Shown: in pieces, positions 1 through 9,831 of the stretch
Numbering within the stretch: position 1 is the first letter of the stretch
Layout: every line of letters begins with the position of its first letter
Source of the DNA: an uncultured Clostridia bacterium
GTDB taxonomy: Bacteria > Bacillota > Clostridia > Oscillospirales > Acutalibacteraceae
Assembly: GCA_945980035.1 (NCBI GenBank)
Contig: CAMFQG010000003.1
Coordinates: 1-38,287 of the forward strand
Direction: 5' to 3'
Length of the DNA: 38,287 bases
The notes under the pieces: generated by a model
Told to the model about the DNA's origin: nothing
The model's database searches: none
The model's input: only the letters and a program-made list of their open reading frames with translations
Position numbers and translations under genes: made by a program

Positions 1-28
1 TATTGACGGAATCACTGTAATCGAGTAA
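1..28 (+). CDS. 3' end of an upstream CDS, probably BMP-family (PnrA-like) nucleoside-binding lipoprotein
   Basis: Frame 2 reads ..IDGITVIE* ending taa at 26-28. It lies directly upstream of a nucleoside-type ABC ATPase and is followed by a hairpin. Only about 8 codons are visible, so the family is inferred from context. Confidence 0.4.
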
Positions 29-68
29 TTTTAAAATATCGGGTCACTATTATATTGATTGTTAAACC

Positions 69-105
69 TGCCGTGACCGTTTATTAAACGGTCACGGCAT
101 AGTTT
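69..105 (+). terminator. Stem-loop followed by a T-rich tract between the upstream CDS and the ABC ATPase (terminator/attenuator)
   Basis: tgccgtgaccgttt (69-82), att loop, aaacggtcacggca (86-99): perfect 14-bp stem followed by tagtttta. Confidence 0.75.
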
Positions 106-122
106 TATTGAGGGAGAATATT

Positions 123-1667
123 ATGGCTGAAGCTTTGGCATTGGAATTAAAGGGTATAACCAAAACCTTTGGCAGTGTTGTTGCAAATAAAGATGTTGAC
201 CTAAAGGTGAAAAAGGGAGAGATTCTCTCTATTCTTGGTGAGAACGGCTCCGGCAAAACAACACTTATGAATATGGTATCGGGCATTTACTACCCCGATG
301 CAGGTGAGATTTACGTTAACGGACAGAATGTAGTTATCAGCTCGCCTAAGGATGCTTTTGAATACAAAATCGGTATGATACATCAGCACTTTAAACTTGT
401 TGACGTATTTACCGCTACTCAAAATATTGTCCTTGGTATTAAGGACGGCACAAGATTTAATATTAAAACAGCCGAAAAAAAGGTTAAAGAGATTACCGAA
501 AAGTACGGTTTTTCAGTTGACCTTAACAAAAAGATTTACGAAATGTCTGTGTCAGAAAAGCAGACTGTAGAAATTATCAAGGTGTTATACAGAGGGGCGG
601 ATATTCTTATTCTTGACGAGCCTACCGCTGTTTTGACACCCCAAGAAACACGAAAGCTATTCGACATTCTCCGCAAAATGAAAAAAGACGGAAAGTCGAT
701 TATTATAATTACTCACAAGCTTCACGAGGTTTTGGAAATTTCCGACAGAGTTACAACCCTGAGAAAGGGAGAATACGTAGGCACTGTGGAAACGAAGGAT
801 GCAACCGAGCAGTCCCTTACCGAAATGATGATGGGAGAAAAGGTTGAGCTGAATATTTCCCGTGAAGAGCCTAAAAATCCTGTTGAAAGACTTGTTGTAG
901 ATAACCTGACTGTAATCAAGCGTGACGGTACTGTTGCCTTGGATAACGTGAAATTTAACGCATACGGCGGAGAGATTCTTGGCATTGCAGGAATTTCAGG
1001 CAGTGGTCAAAAGGAGCTTCTGGAGGCTATTGCAGGACTTCAGGTAACAACAAAAAAATCAAGTATTCTATACAAACCTGACGACTTAGGCCCTCAACAG
1101 CTTGTGGGAAAAACCCCTAAGGAAATCAGAAAATTAGGTGTTGCACTTTCCTTTGTACCTGAGGACAGACTGGGTATGGGCCTTGTGGGAAATATGGACA
1201 TTATCGACAATATGATGCTACGTTCCTACAAGTCAGGCAGAGGTACATTCCTAAACAGAAAACAGCCTAAAGGACTTGCAGAGGAAGTTATTGAGAACTT
1301 GGAAGTAGTTACTCCAAGCGCTACAACTCCCGTTAGACGACTGTCAGGCGGTAATGTTCAAAAGGTGCTTGTAGGCAGAGAAATCGCCTCTGCTCCAAAG
1401 GTGCTTATGGTGGCATATCCTGTAAGAGGTCTTGACATTAACTCGTCATACACTATATATAACCTACTTGCCGAGCAGAAAAGAAACGGTACGGCTATCA
1501 TATTTGTAGGTGAGGATTTAGACGTACTTTTGGAACTTTGCGACAGAATTATGGTTATTAACTCAGGCAAGATTACCGGCATTGTTGACGGCAGAACTGC
1601 CACAAAAGAAGAAATCGGTTTGCTTATGACAAAAAGTGTAGAAAGGGAGGATGAAAATGAACAGTAA
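123..1667 (+). CDS. ABC transporter ATP-binding protein with two ATPase domains, nucleoside/BMP-type importer (YufO/RnsB-like)
   Basis: Walker A GENGSGKTT, ILILDEPTA, second domain GISGSGQKELL and LSGGNVQKVLVGREIA. ATG at 123 is preceded by gagggag; the tracked start at 108 is less likely. Confidence 0.92.
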   Translation: MAEALALELKGITKTFGSVVANKDVDLKVKKGEILSILGENGSGKTTLMNMVSGIYYPDAGEIYVNGQNVVISSPKDAFEYKIGMIHQHFKLVDVFTATQNIVLGIKDGTRFNIKTAEKKVKEITEKYGFSVDLNKKIYEMSVSEKQTVEIIKVLYRGADILILDEPTAVLTPQETRKLFDILRKMKKDGKSIIIITHKLHEVLEISDRVTTLRKGEYVGTVETKDATEQSLTEMMMGEKVELNISREEPKNPVERLVVDNLTVIKRDGTVALDNVKFNAYGGEILGIAGISGSGQKELLEAIAGLQVTTKKSSILYKPDDLGPQQLVGKTPKEIRKLGVALSFVPEDRLGMGLVGNMDIIDNMMLRSYKSGRGTFLNRKQPKGLAEEVIENLEVVTPSATTPVRRLSGGNVQKVLVGREIASAPKVLMVAYPVRGLDINSSYTIYNLLAEQKRNGTAIIFVGEDLDVLLELCDRIMVINSGKITGIVDGRTATKEEIGLLMTKSVEREDENEQ

Positions 1668-2763
1668 AACAAAGAATCACGAGCCTCTCTTTCACATAGC
1701 AAAAAGAGATACCCTGCCTATGTATAAATCCTGGGCAATACGTGGATTGGCTATCCTTTTTGCATTGATAGTTGCAGGTATTGTAACAATGCTTTTAACA
1801 GGGGAAAATCCTCTGAAAGTTTACTCAACTATGGTAAGCGGTGCTTTCGGCTCAAGCAGACGTATATGGAGTTTGCTCCAAAGCCTTGCGATGTTGCTTT
1901 GCGTATCTTTGGCTGTTACTCCTGCATTTAAGATGCGATTTTGGAATATCGGCGCTGAGGGACAGGTGCTTATCGGCGGACTTGCTACTGCCGGTTGTAT
2001 GATTACCCTTGGGGATAAAATTCCAAACGCTCTGCTTATTTTGGTTATGATAGTTGCAAGTATTGTTGCCGGTGCAATCTGGGCGCTTATTCCTGCGTTT
2101 TTCAAGGCGAAGTTCAACACTAACGAAACCTTGTTTACACTTATGATGAACTACGTTGCTATTCAACTTGTATCCTACTTTGAGATGCTGTGGGAAAATC
2201 CAAAAGGCTCAAGTAACATAGGTATTATCAATCAGTCAACCCACGCAGGCTGGCTGCCTACAATCGGAAATTTTGAATATCTTTTGAATGTGCTTGTAGT
2301 TTTGGGATTGACGATATTTATGTATATTTACCTTAAGTACAGCAAGCACGGATATGAGCTTACTGTTGTGGGCGAAAGCGAAAACACAGCAAGATATATC
2401 GGACTGAATGTTAAAAAAGTAATTATGAGAACAATGCTTTTATCCGGTGCAGTTTGCGGTATTGCAGGTTTGCTCCTTGTAGGCGGTACTAACCACACTA
2501 TCACCACTACAACAGCAGGCGGCAGAGGTTTTACGGCAATTATGGTATCATGGCTTGCAAAGTTTAATCCTATATATATGATTTTGACGGCATTTTTGAT
2601 TGCTTTTCTTGAGGCAGGTTCAGGAGCAATCTCAACGGTATTCGGACTAAACGAATCTTTTGCGGATATTATTACAGGTATTATCCTGTTCTTTATTATC
2701 GGCTGTGAGTTCTTTATTAACTATAAACTGCATTTCCGCAGTAGGCATAAGGAGGTAAAGTAA
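1657..2763 (+). CDS. ABC transporter permease (YufP-like)
   Basis: Polytopic hydrophobic protein with LAVTPAFKMRFWNIGAEGQVLIGGLA and ARYIGLNVKK motifs. gggagg sits about 6 nt before ATG 1657 (the ORF track starts at 1651). Confidence 0.9.
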   Translation: MNSKTKNHEPLFHIAKRDTLPMYKSWAIRGLAILFALIVAGIVTMLLTGENPLKVYSTMVSGAFGSSRRIWSLLQSLAMLLCVSLAVTPAFKMRFWNIGAEGQVLIGGLATAGCMITLGDKIPNALLILVMIVASIVAGAIWALIPAFFKAKFNTNETLFTLMMNYVAIQLVSYFEMLWENPKGSSNIGIINQSTHAGWLPTIGNFEYLLNVLVVLGLTIFMYIYLKYSKHGYELTVVGESENTARYIGLNVKKVIMRTMLLSGAVCGIAGLLLVGGTNHTITTTTAGGRGFTAIMVSWLAKFNPIYMILTAFLIAFLEAGSGAISTVFGLNESFADIITGIILFFIIGCEFFINYKLHFRSRHKEVK

Positions 2764-2764
2764 G

Positions 2765-3751
2765 ATGGTTGCAACATTTATTCAACGTGCTGTAATGCAG
2801 GGTATTCCTCTGCTGTTCGGCTCAACAGGTGAAATCATCACAGAAAAATCCGGCAACCTGAACTTAGGTATCCCCGGAATTATGTATGTGGGCGGTATCA
2901 GCGGTGTAATCGGTGCATTCCTTTACGAAAATTCTCTTGCTGCTCCTGAGGACGCAAATGCTTTTCTTGCTATTTCCATTCCGCTGCTTTGCAGTATTTT
3001 AGGTTCTCTTATTATGGGACTGATTTACAGTTTCCTGACAGTTACTCTGAGAGCTAATCAGAATGTAACCGGTCTTGCGATTACTACCTTCGGTGTTGGT
3101 TTTGGTAACTTTTTCGGTGGTTCACTTATCAAGCTTGTTGATTCAGACGTTCCTTCAATCGCTCTTACAACAACAAGTAACTTCTTCAGAACTACCCTGC
3201 CCTTTGCAGGGTCAACAGGCTGGTTTGGAAAAATTTTCCTGTCATACGGATTTCTGGCATATGCGGCAATTATTATTGCTATTGCCTGTTCAATCTTTTT
3301 AAACAGAACACGTGGCGGTCTGCATTTAAGAGCAGTAGGTGAAAACCCTGCTACAGCAGACGCAGCTGGCATTAACGTAGAGAGAACAAAGTACCTTGCA
3401 ACCTGTGTGGGCAGTGCAATCGCAGGTCTTGGCGGTCTGTATTATGTTATGGACTATGCTAACGGCGTATGGTCTAACGACGGCTTCGGTGACAGAGGTT
3501 GGCTTGCTATTGCCCTTGTAATCTTTGCTATTTGGCGACCAAGCTCAAGTATTTTAGGCTCTATCCTGTTTGGCGGTCTGTATATTATTTATTTGTTTAT
3601 TCCGGGACTTGCTCTTAGAACACAGGAATTGTTCAAGATGTTGCCGTATGTTGTAACAATTATTGTTTTGATATTTGTCAGTATCAGAAACAAGAAAGAA
3701 AATCAAGGACCACAGTCACTTGGTCTTTCATACTTCCGAGAAGAACGGTGA
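2765..3751 (+). CDS. ABC transporter permease (YufQ-like)
   Basis: GSTGEIITEKSGNLNLGIPGIMYVGGISG and LRAVGENPATADAAGINV are typical of the second permease. Adjacent to the previous permease. Confidence 0.9.
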   Translation: MVATFIQRAVMQGIPLLFGSTGEIITEKSGNLNLGIPGIMYVGGISGVIGAFLYENSLAAPEDANAFLAISIPLLCSILGSLIMGLIYSFLTVTLRANQNVTGLAITTFGVGFGNFFGGSLIKLVDSDVPSIALTTTSNFFRTTLPFAGSTGWFGKIFLSYGFLAYAAIIIAIACSIFLNRTRGGLHLRAVGENPATADAAGINVERTKYLATCVGSAIAGLGGLYYVMDYANGVWSNDGFGDRGWLAIALVIFAIWRPSSSILGSILFGGLYIIYLFIPGLALRTQELFKMLPYVVTIIVLIFVSIRNKKENQGPQSLGLSYFREER

Positions 3752-3754
3752 TAC

Positions 3755-3788
3755 AAAACGCTCTGCCGAGAAATCAGCAGAGCGTTTT
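3755..3788. terminator. Bidirectional intrinsic terminator between convergent genes
   Basis: aaaacgctctgc (3755-3766) / gcagagcgtttt (3777-3788): perfect 12-bp stem with A/T flanks on both sides. Confidence 0.85.
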
Positions 3789-3791
3789 AAT

Positions 3792-4433
3792 TTATATGTG
3801 TTTCTTTACTTCCGTCAAGTCCCGGCACAAAGCAAAAAGCATAGGGCGGATTTCTTTAGTAGGCTCTATTAAGTCAGGCACCATTATACATTTCAGTCCT
3901 GCATTGTAGGCACTCTTAATTCCGTTAATGCTGTCCTCCAATGCAATGCAGTCCTGTGGCTTTTCCCCTAATTCCTTAACAGCGGTAATGAAAATTTCGG
4001 GGTTGGGCTTGCTGTTTTTCACCATATCCCCGCAAATCAGCTTGTCAAAATAATCTATAACCTTTGCTCTTGTTAAAATCTCTGTTGCACTTTTTGTTGT
4101 AGTAGAGGTTGCAAGGGCAATTTTTATATTCCTGCCTTTTAGGTAAGAAAGAATTTCAAACAAACCTGTTTTTATTGGAACGCCCTGTTCTTCTGTATAT
4201 TTCCAAAAGCGCTCCATAGCCTCAACTTTTATTTTATCGTAGTCAAAGTTATTTCCGTAAAGGTTTTCGTAAAAGGTCTTAACCTCAGCGGAGCGGATGC
4301 CTATGGTCTTTTTGTAAATGTCAAAGCTATAGCTGTAGCCTTTTTCTGTTAAGATTTCATTCCAAATTTTGTATGTAAGGTTTTCAGTGTCAAACATCAA
4401 ACCGTCCATATCAAAAACTGCGCCTTTAATCAT
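3792..4433 (-). CDS. HAD superfamily hydrolase, beta-phosphoglucomutase/phosphatase-like
   Basis: AVFDMDGLMFDTE, ALATSTTT and KPNPEIFITAVKELGEKPQDCIALEDSINGIKSAYNAG. Confidence 0.9.
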   Translation of the reverse strand: MIKGAVFDMDGLMFDTENLTYKIWNEILTEKGYSYSFDIYKKTIGIRSAEVKTFYENLYGNNFDYDKIKVEAMERFWKYTEEQGVPIKTGLFEILSYLKGRNIKIALATSTTTKSATEILTRAKVIDYFDKLICGDMVKNSKPNPEIFITAVKELGEKPQDCIALEDSINGIKSAYNAGLKCIMVPDLIEPTKEIRPMLFALCRDLTEVKKHI

Positions 4434-4989
4434 ATTGCTTTTCGTAATCCTCTTTTAAAATACCGTAGTAACAGCAATCGCAAATACCCTGATTGTTTAA
4501 GTCGGACTTTCGCAGAGTGCCCTCGTACACCATTCCGCACTTTTCCATAACCTTGCCGGAGTTTGGATTGTTTACATCGTGTCTGCTTTCAATCCTCAAA
4601 GCACCCACCTCATCGAACAGGTATTTTATAACCATACTCAGTGCTTCTGAGGTTATGCCCTGACGCCACCATTTTCTGCCGATGCAGTAACCTATGTGGA
4701 GCATACCGATACTGTCGTTTTTGCTGACAACACCGATACTGCCAACAGGCTCGTTTGTATCTCTAAGGACTATAATCCATTGGTAAAAGTCCTTTTGGCT
4801 GTAGGATTTTATCCATTCATTTACCACAAATTCCGTTACTGAAATGTCCTTGTGAGGTTGCCATGTAAGGAATTTTGTTACCTCGCTGTCATTAGCCCAG
4901 TTGTTGAACATAGGCCGGGTGTCCTTACGGCTGAATTTTCTCAAACACAGCCTTTGGCTTTTCAGAGTTTTTGTTCCCTTATGTTTCAT
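4426..4989 (-). CDS. GNAT family N-acetyltransferase (RimJ/RimL-like)
   Basis: TKTLKSQRLCLRKFSRKD... IGYCIGRKWWRQGITSEALSMVIKYLFDEVGALRIESRHDVNNPNSGKVMEKCGM. Overlaps the HAD gene by 8 nt. Confidence 0.9.
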   Translation of the reverse strand: MKHKGTKTLKSQRLCLRKFSRKDTRPMFNNWANDSEVTKFLTWQPHKDISVTEFVVNEWIKSYSQKDFYQWIIVLRDTNEPVGSIGVVSKNDSIGMLHIGYCIGRKWWRQGITSEALSMVIKYLFDEVGALRIESRHDVNNPNSGKVMEKCGMVYEGTLRKSDLNNQGICDCCYYGILKEDYEKQYD

Positions 4990-6332
4990 TTTAGTTTCTT
5001 TAATTCATCAACAATTTTTTCAAATTCCATACTGTGACTTGCCTTTACCAAAACAACGTCACCCTTTTCAATTATTGCAGGAAGCTCTGATATTGCATCT
5101 TCCTTTGTTTCAAAATAAAACTTGCTTTCTGCACCCTTTGCAAGCTCCTTTGCCAGAGGTCCGATTGCAACAACAATGTCCGCCTTTTTTGCGTACTGTC
5201 CTGTTTCAAAGTGGAGTTTAAGCTCGTTTACACCAAGCTCCTTCATATCTCCTAAAACGCATACCTTTCTACCGGTGAAATTCATCAGCGTGTCAATAGA
5301 GGCTTTCACGGAAGTAGGGTTGGCATTATAGCAGTCATCAATGATTTTGATAAAGCCGTTGTCTATAAGATTAGCGCGACTGCCTACGGTTTTGTAGCTT
5401 TCTACACCCTTTACAATTTGTTCATCACTAAGCTGTAATTCCTTGCCTACAGCAGCGGCCGCAAGAGCGTTGCTGACCATATATGTGCCGATTGCAGGGA
5501 TAACAACATGGTGAGCTTTACCGCCGAAAATTAAGTCAGCCTCAACGCTTTCGCCGTTGTTGCTCTTTATGTTTTCTGCTTGATATTCTCCGTTGCTTAT
5601 GCCGTAAAAAATCGGAGCTTTGCCTTTTACTTCTTTTACATTTCTGAGCTTGTCATCGTCTATATTCAGCACAACAGTACCGCCCTGACGGAGATTTGCA
5701 AACATTTCTGTTTTAGCTCTGAAAACCCCATCTCTGTCACCTAAGTTTTCAATGTGACAGTCGCCGATGATTGTGATAACCTCAACGGTGGGCTGTACCA
5801 TTTTTGAAATCCTGTCCATTTCGCCAAAATCTGAAATGCCCATTTCTACAACAGCTACTTCAGTGCTGTCATCCATACCGAACAGGGTTAGTGGAACACC
5901 TAACTCGTTGTTGAGGTTGCCTGCGGTTTTATGCACCCTGTACTTTTGTGCCAGTACAGATGCAATCATCTCCTTTGTAGAGGTTTTTCCTACACTTCCG
6001 CTTATTCCCACAACAGGAATATCAAAAAGCTCTCTGTAGGCTTTGGCTATCTGTTTAACAGCAACCAGCGTGTTATCAACCAGGATATAGGGCTTTGTGG
6101 GATTTTTGGGGGGATTTTCGCACAAGGCACAAATTGCCCCCATTTCAAAGCACTTTTCAATAAAATCGTGTCCGTCAACCCTTGCACCCTTAATAGCTAA
6201 AAACAGGGAGTTTTCCTTTATATTTCTGCTGTCACGTTCAATAGAGCTGACAGCAGTATCTTTTAAATTTTCGTCGCCTATGTACTTTCCGTTGCAGGCG
6301 TCTGCAATTTGCCTAAGTGTAAAAGCTTTCAT
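4986..6332 (-). CDS. murF: UDP-N-acetylmuramoyl-tripeptide--D-alanyl-D-alanine ligase
   Basis: VVGISGSVGKTSTKEMIASVLAQKYRVHKTAGNLNNELGVPLTL, DDCYNANPTSVKASI, VLGDMKELG. ATGA overlap with the GNAT gene. Confidence 0.95.
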   Translation of the reverse strand: MKAFTLRQIADACNGKYIGDENLKDTAVSSIERDSRNIKENSLFLAIKGARVDGHDFIEKCFEMGAICALCENPPKNPTKPYILVDNTLVAVKQIAKAYRELFDIPVVGISGSVGKTSTKEMIASVLAQKYRVHKTAGNLNNELGVPLTLFGMDDSTEVAVVEMGISDFGEMDRISKMVQPTVEVITIIGDCHIENLGDRDGVFRAKTEMFANLRQGGTVVLNIDDDKLRNVKEVKGKAPIFYGISNGEYQAENIKSNNGESVEADLIFGGKAHHVVIPAIGTYMVSNALAAAAVGKELQLSDEQIVKGVESYKTVGSRANLIDNGFIKIIDDCYNANPTSVKASIDTLMNFTGRKVCVLGDMKELGVNELKLHFETGQYAKKADIVVAIGPLAKELAKGAESKFYFETKEDAISELPAIIEKGDVVLVKASHSMEFEKIVDELKKLK

Positions 6333-6343
6333 ATAAATCTTTC

Positions 6344-7381
6344 CTAATTATATTTTTCAAGTGACAGCTCAACTATTTTGTCACAAAGGGTAGGGTAGTC
6401 CATACCCTCAACTGCCGCCTCCTGTGGCAGCAGGCTTGTAGGCGTCATACCCGGCAGGGTGTTAGCCTCCAAGCAGTAAGCCTTGCCGTCCTCAGCAAGA
6501 ATAAAGTCAACACGTCCGTAGCAGGACAGCTGTAAAACCTTGAATACCTCATATGCGCTGTTTCTCAGTACTTTGTCCTCTTCTTCTGTAATATCCGCAG
6601 GACATACTTCAACGGTCAGTCCTGCCTGATATTTTGACTTGTAATCGTAAAAGCCTGTTGTTGGGATAATTTCAATAGGCGGTAAAACCTTATCGCCAAG
6701 GACACCTACGGAAAATTCTCTACCCTTGATAAACTGCTCTACGATGATTTTATCATCAAATGAAAAAGCCTCTTTAACAGCGTTGTTAAGCTCTTCAGGG
6801 TTTTCTGCCTTTAAAATACCTACACTGCTGCCTCCTGAGCAGGGCTTGATAACGCAAGGGAAGTGAGTCCAGGAGCTTGTATCGTCACCTTTTTTGAATA
6901 CTTCCCCCTGTGCAGTGTCTATTTTGTTTTGAATAAACAATGCCTTTGTAATGGCTTTATCCATAGCAAGAGCCGAACCCAAATGACCGGAGCCTGTGTA
7001 TTTGATTCCTAAAATATCAAATGTTGCCTGTATCTGACCGTTTTCGCCCTCTCCGCCGTGGAGAGCAAGGTAAGTAATATCTGCGTATTTGCAAATTTCT
7101 ACTACATTTGCTCCTAAAAAGCTACTGCTTTTATCCCTACGCATAGCTTCAACTTCTGCTAAATCGGGAATGCTTTCAGCAACTCCTATGTTTTCTGCAA
7201 AGCTGTAGTTCTGTTCGAAAAGCTCTGCGGGATTGCAGTTATCTTCCTCATATCCCATAAAAACGTCAACTAAAACTACCCTGTGACCTTTACTGCGTAA
7301 TGCGTGGGCAATTTTAATTCCTGATGAAATTGAAACGTCACGCTCTGTACTAAGACCGCCTGCAAGAACTGCTATATTCAT
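6344..7381 (-). CDS. ddl: D-alanine--D-alanine ligase
   Basis: ATP-grasp protein: LAGGLSTERDVSISSG, LALHGGEGENGQIQ, PCSGGSSVGI, FYDYKSKY, CLEANTLPGMTPTSLLPQEA. Confidence 0.95.
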   Translation of the reverse strand: MNIAVLAGGLSTERDVSISSGIKIAHALRSKGHRVVLVDVFMGYEEDNCNPAELFEQNYSFAENIGVAESIPDLAEVEAMRRDKSSSFLGANVVEICKYADITYLALHGGEGENGQIQATFDILGIKYTGSGHLGSALAMDKAITKALFIQNKIDTAQGEVFKKGDDTSSWTHFPCVIKPCSGGSSVGILKAENPEELNNAVKEAFSFDDKIIVEQFIKGREFSVGVLGDKVLPPIEIIPTTGFYDYKSKYQAGLTVEVCPADITEEEDKVLRNSAYEVFKVLQLSCYGRVDFILAEDGKAYCLEANTLPGMTPTSLLPQEAAVEGMDYPTLCDKIVELSLEKYN

Positions 7382-7400
7382 AGTTTACCTCCCCAAGATA

Positions 7401-7742
7401 TTAAAACATAAATTTGTTGTAGCCCCAATATTCAACCTCTTCAAATTTCACGTAACAGTAATCGGGGGAAACACCGATTTCCTCCTGAAGTATGGTGCAG
7501 ATTTCCGCTGTCAGATTTCCGTAAGCCTCTTTTGTGGATTTTCCCAGCAACTTAACCTCTACAAAAGCTGTGGGAGCCTTGTCACCGTGGAACATAAAGC
7601 TGATGTTGTCCTCAACGGAGCACATAAAGTAGGCTGAAGTTTTGCCCGGAATAATTGAAATTGCTTCTGTCAGCCTTTTTTCAATGGCTGTTTTTTTAAT
7701 TTCCTCAACCTTTTGCGATGTTTTAACTTGAATATACGGCAT
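7401..7742 (-). CDS. MIF/phenylpyruvate tautomerase-family protein
   Basis: 113 aa beginning MPYIQVKTSQK with Pro after Met; SAYFMCSVEDN and FVEVKLLGKSTKEAYGNLTAEICTIL resemble the MIF superfamily. Confidence 0.75.
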   Translation of the reverse strand: MPYIQVKTSQKVEEIKKTAIEKRLTEAISIIPGKTSAYFMCSVEDNISFMFHGDKAPTAFVEVKLLGKSTKEAYGNLTAEICTILQEEIGVSPDYCYVKFEEVEYWGYNKFMF

Positions 7743-7813
7743 AATAACCCTCCAAAAAATAATACTCCTTTAATTATATTACGATTTCCTTTTATTTTCA
7801 ACTATATAGCAAC

Positions 7814-7842
7814 AAAAAGAGGCTGTAAAAAAACAGCCCCTT
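7814..7842 (-). terminator. Intrinsic terminator downstream of leuD
   Basis: On the minus strand aaggggctgt tttttt acagcctctt tttg: 10-bp stem with one G-U, followed by a T tract. Confidence 0.7.
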
Positions 7843-7855
7843 TGCAATGTATTAA

Positions 7856-8335
7856 TTATTTAATTGAATTGATAAGTCCGCCTTTTTCGATGATGTTCTG
7901 AATGAAAGGTGGGAACGGCTCGCCTTGGAATGTAGCACCTGTTGTTTCGTCGGTAATAATACCTGTGTTAAAATCAACTGAAACTGTGTCGCCGTTGCTG
8001 ATAGCCTCGGCAGCCTCAGGACACTCTAAAATAGGAAGACCGATATTGATAGCATTTCTGTAGAAAATACGCGCAAAGCTTGATGCGATAACACAGCTGA
8101 TGCCGGAAGCCTTAATAGCGATTGGTGCGTGCTCACGGGATGAACCGCAGCCGAAGTTCTTGGTGGCAACCATAATGTCGCCCTCCTGAACATTGTTTAC
8201 AAAGTCCTTGTCTATATCCTCCATACAGTGAGTTGCAAGCTCTTTGTGAGATGCAGTGTTAAGATAACGAGCAGGGATAATTACGTCTGTATCTACGTTA
8301 TCGCCGAATTTATGTACTTTACCTTTTACGTTCAT
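7856..8335 (-). CDS. leuD: 3-isopropylmalate dehydratase small subunit
   Basis: [56 protein letters not shown] about 7 nt before ATG 8335; the ORF track starts at 8341. Confidence 0.93.
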   Translation of the reverse strand: MNVKGKVHKFGDNVDTDVIIPARYLNTASHKELATHCMEDIDKDFVNNVQEGDIMVATKNFGCGSSREHAPIAIKASGISCVIASSFARIFYRNAINIGLPILECPEAAEAISNGDTVSVDFNTGIITDETTGATFQGEPFPPFIQNIIEKGGLINSIK

Positions 8336-8347
8336 AATCATTCCTCC

Positions 8348-9613
8348 TTAAACCTTTGCAGGATCTGTAATATATCCTGTAACTGCACTTGCAGCGGCAA
8401 CAGCCGGACTTGCAAGGTAAACTTCGCTGTCAACGTGACCCATACGTCCTACAAAGTTACGGTTTGTTGTAGAAACTGCCCTTTCGCCTGCTGCAAGGAT
8501 ACCCATATGACCTCCGAGACAAGGTCCGCATGTAGGTGTTGAAACTATTGCGCCTGCGTCAATAAATATGTCAAATAAGCCCTCGTGCATAGCCTGTTTC
8601 CAAATATTCTGTGTGCCGGGAATCACTATACAGCGCACGCCCTTGGCTAACTTTTTGCCCTTTAATATTTCAGCCGCTGCTCTTAAATCAGAGATTCTTC
8701 CGTTAGTACAGGAGCCGATAACAACCTGGTCGATTTTTACTTCGGTTTCGCCGATTTCGTCAACTGTTTTTGTGTTTTCAGGAAGATGAGGGAATGATAC
8801 GGTTGGTCTGATTTCTGACAAATCTATTGTATATTCCTCGTCATACTCTGCGTCATCATCAGCAACATATTCAACAGGTGTGCCTTGGTATCTTCCGTTG
8901 CAGTACTCACGGGTTACATCGTCAACAGGGAAAATGCCGTTCTTTGCGCCTGCCTCAATAGCCATATTTGCAATACAAAGTCTGTCGTCAATATTCAGGT
9001 ACTGAACGCCCTCCCCTGTAAATTCCATTGACTTGTACAAAGCACCGTCAACACCGATTTTGCCGATAATGTGCAAAATTACGTCTTTACCGGATACAAA
9101 GCCCTGTGGCTTGCCGATTAAGTTGAATTTAATGGCGGATGGAACTTTAAACCAAGCTTTTCCGCTAATCATTCCTGCACACATATCTGTTGAGCCTACG
9201 CCTGTTGAAAAAGCACCCAAAGCACCGTATGTACAGGTGTGAGAGTCAGCACCAATGCACAGACATCCGGGACCTACAAGTCCCATTTCCGGAAGCAGAG
9301 CGTGTTCAATGCCCATCTGACCTACGTCACGATAGTTTTTAATATCGTACTTGTCAGCAAATGTTCTAACCTGCTTTACAAGAGTAGCCGCTTTAATATC
9401 CTTATTTGGAGCAAAGTGATCCATAATCATTGCAATTTTTGTGTTGTCAAAAACCGATGTTGCATTGTTTTCCTCGAATACGTTTATAGCAACAGGGGTT
9501 GTAACGTCGTTACCTAAAACTAAGTCAAGCTGTGCTTCGATAAGCTGACCTGCTTTTACACTTGAAAGTCCTGCGTGTGCCGCAAGAATTTTCTGGGACA
9601 TAGTCATTCCCAT
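8348..9613 (-). CDS. leuC: 3-isopropylmalate dehydratase large subunit
   Basis: [53 protein letters not shown] upstream of ATG 9613; the ORF track starts at 9622. Confidence 0.94.
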   Translation of the reverse strand: MGMTMSQKILAAHAGLSSVKAGQLIEAQLDLVLGNDVTTPVAINVFEENNATSVFDNTKIAMIMDHFAPNKDIKAATLVKQVRTFADKYDIKNYRDVGQMGIEHALLPEMGLVGPGCLCIGADSHTCTYGALGAFSTGVGSTDMCAGMISGKAWFKVPSAIKFNLIGKPQGFVSGKDVILHIIGKIGVDGALYKSMEFTGEGVQYLNIDDRLCIANMAIEAGAKNGIFPVDDVTREYCNGRYQGTPVEYVADDDAEYDEEYTIDLSEIRPTVSFPHLPENTKTVDEIGETEVKIDQVVIGSCTNGRISDLRAAAEILKGKKLAKGVRCIVIPGTQNIWKQAMHEGLFDIFIDAGAIVSTPTCGPCLGGHMGILAAGERAVSTTNRNFVGRMGHVDSEVYLASPAVAAASAVTGYITDPAKV

Positions 9614-9736
9614 ATCTATCAACTCCTTTTATAATATACCTATTATATTAAATTTTTCCTACTTTAGCAATAGAGTACGGTAAAAAATATTAAATTAACT
9701 TGTCTTAATATCCAATAAGTTCCACTCCCTTTTTGT

Positions 9737-9765
9737 TGACCAATTATTTTTTGTATGATATAATT
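9737..9765 (+). promoter_or_regulatory. Sigma-A type promoter for the CHAP/Big2 gene
   Basis: TTGACC (9737-9742), 17-nt spacer, TATAAT (9760-9765), upstream of ATG 9832. Confidence 0.7.
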
Positions 9766-9831
9766 ATATATATATTTGTCGAATTATGTATGAATAAAAA
9801 CTATAAATAACGGAATTTAAGGAATGACATT

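Noticed and set aside
92-3372. Antisense and overlapping ORFs in the track (92-286 -, 201-422 -, 722-985 -, 1358-1702 -, 1821-2166 -, 3058-3372 -)
   Set aside because: They lie opposite strongly supported ABC transporter genes and have no recognisable motifs; best explained as shadow ORFs.
5122-6336. Plus-strand ORFs within murF and others within leuC (8228-9517)
   Set aside because: Shadow ORFs of conserved minus-strand genes, no RBS or domain support.
9623-9736. Possible T-box or leader regulating leuC
   Set aside because: Only about 110-200 nt of AT-rich sequence upstream, and no T-box-like conserved sequence or terminator hairpin recognised on the minus strand.
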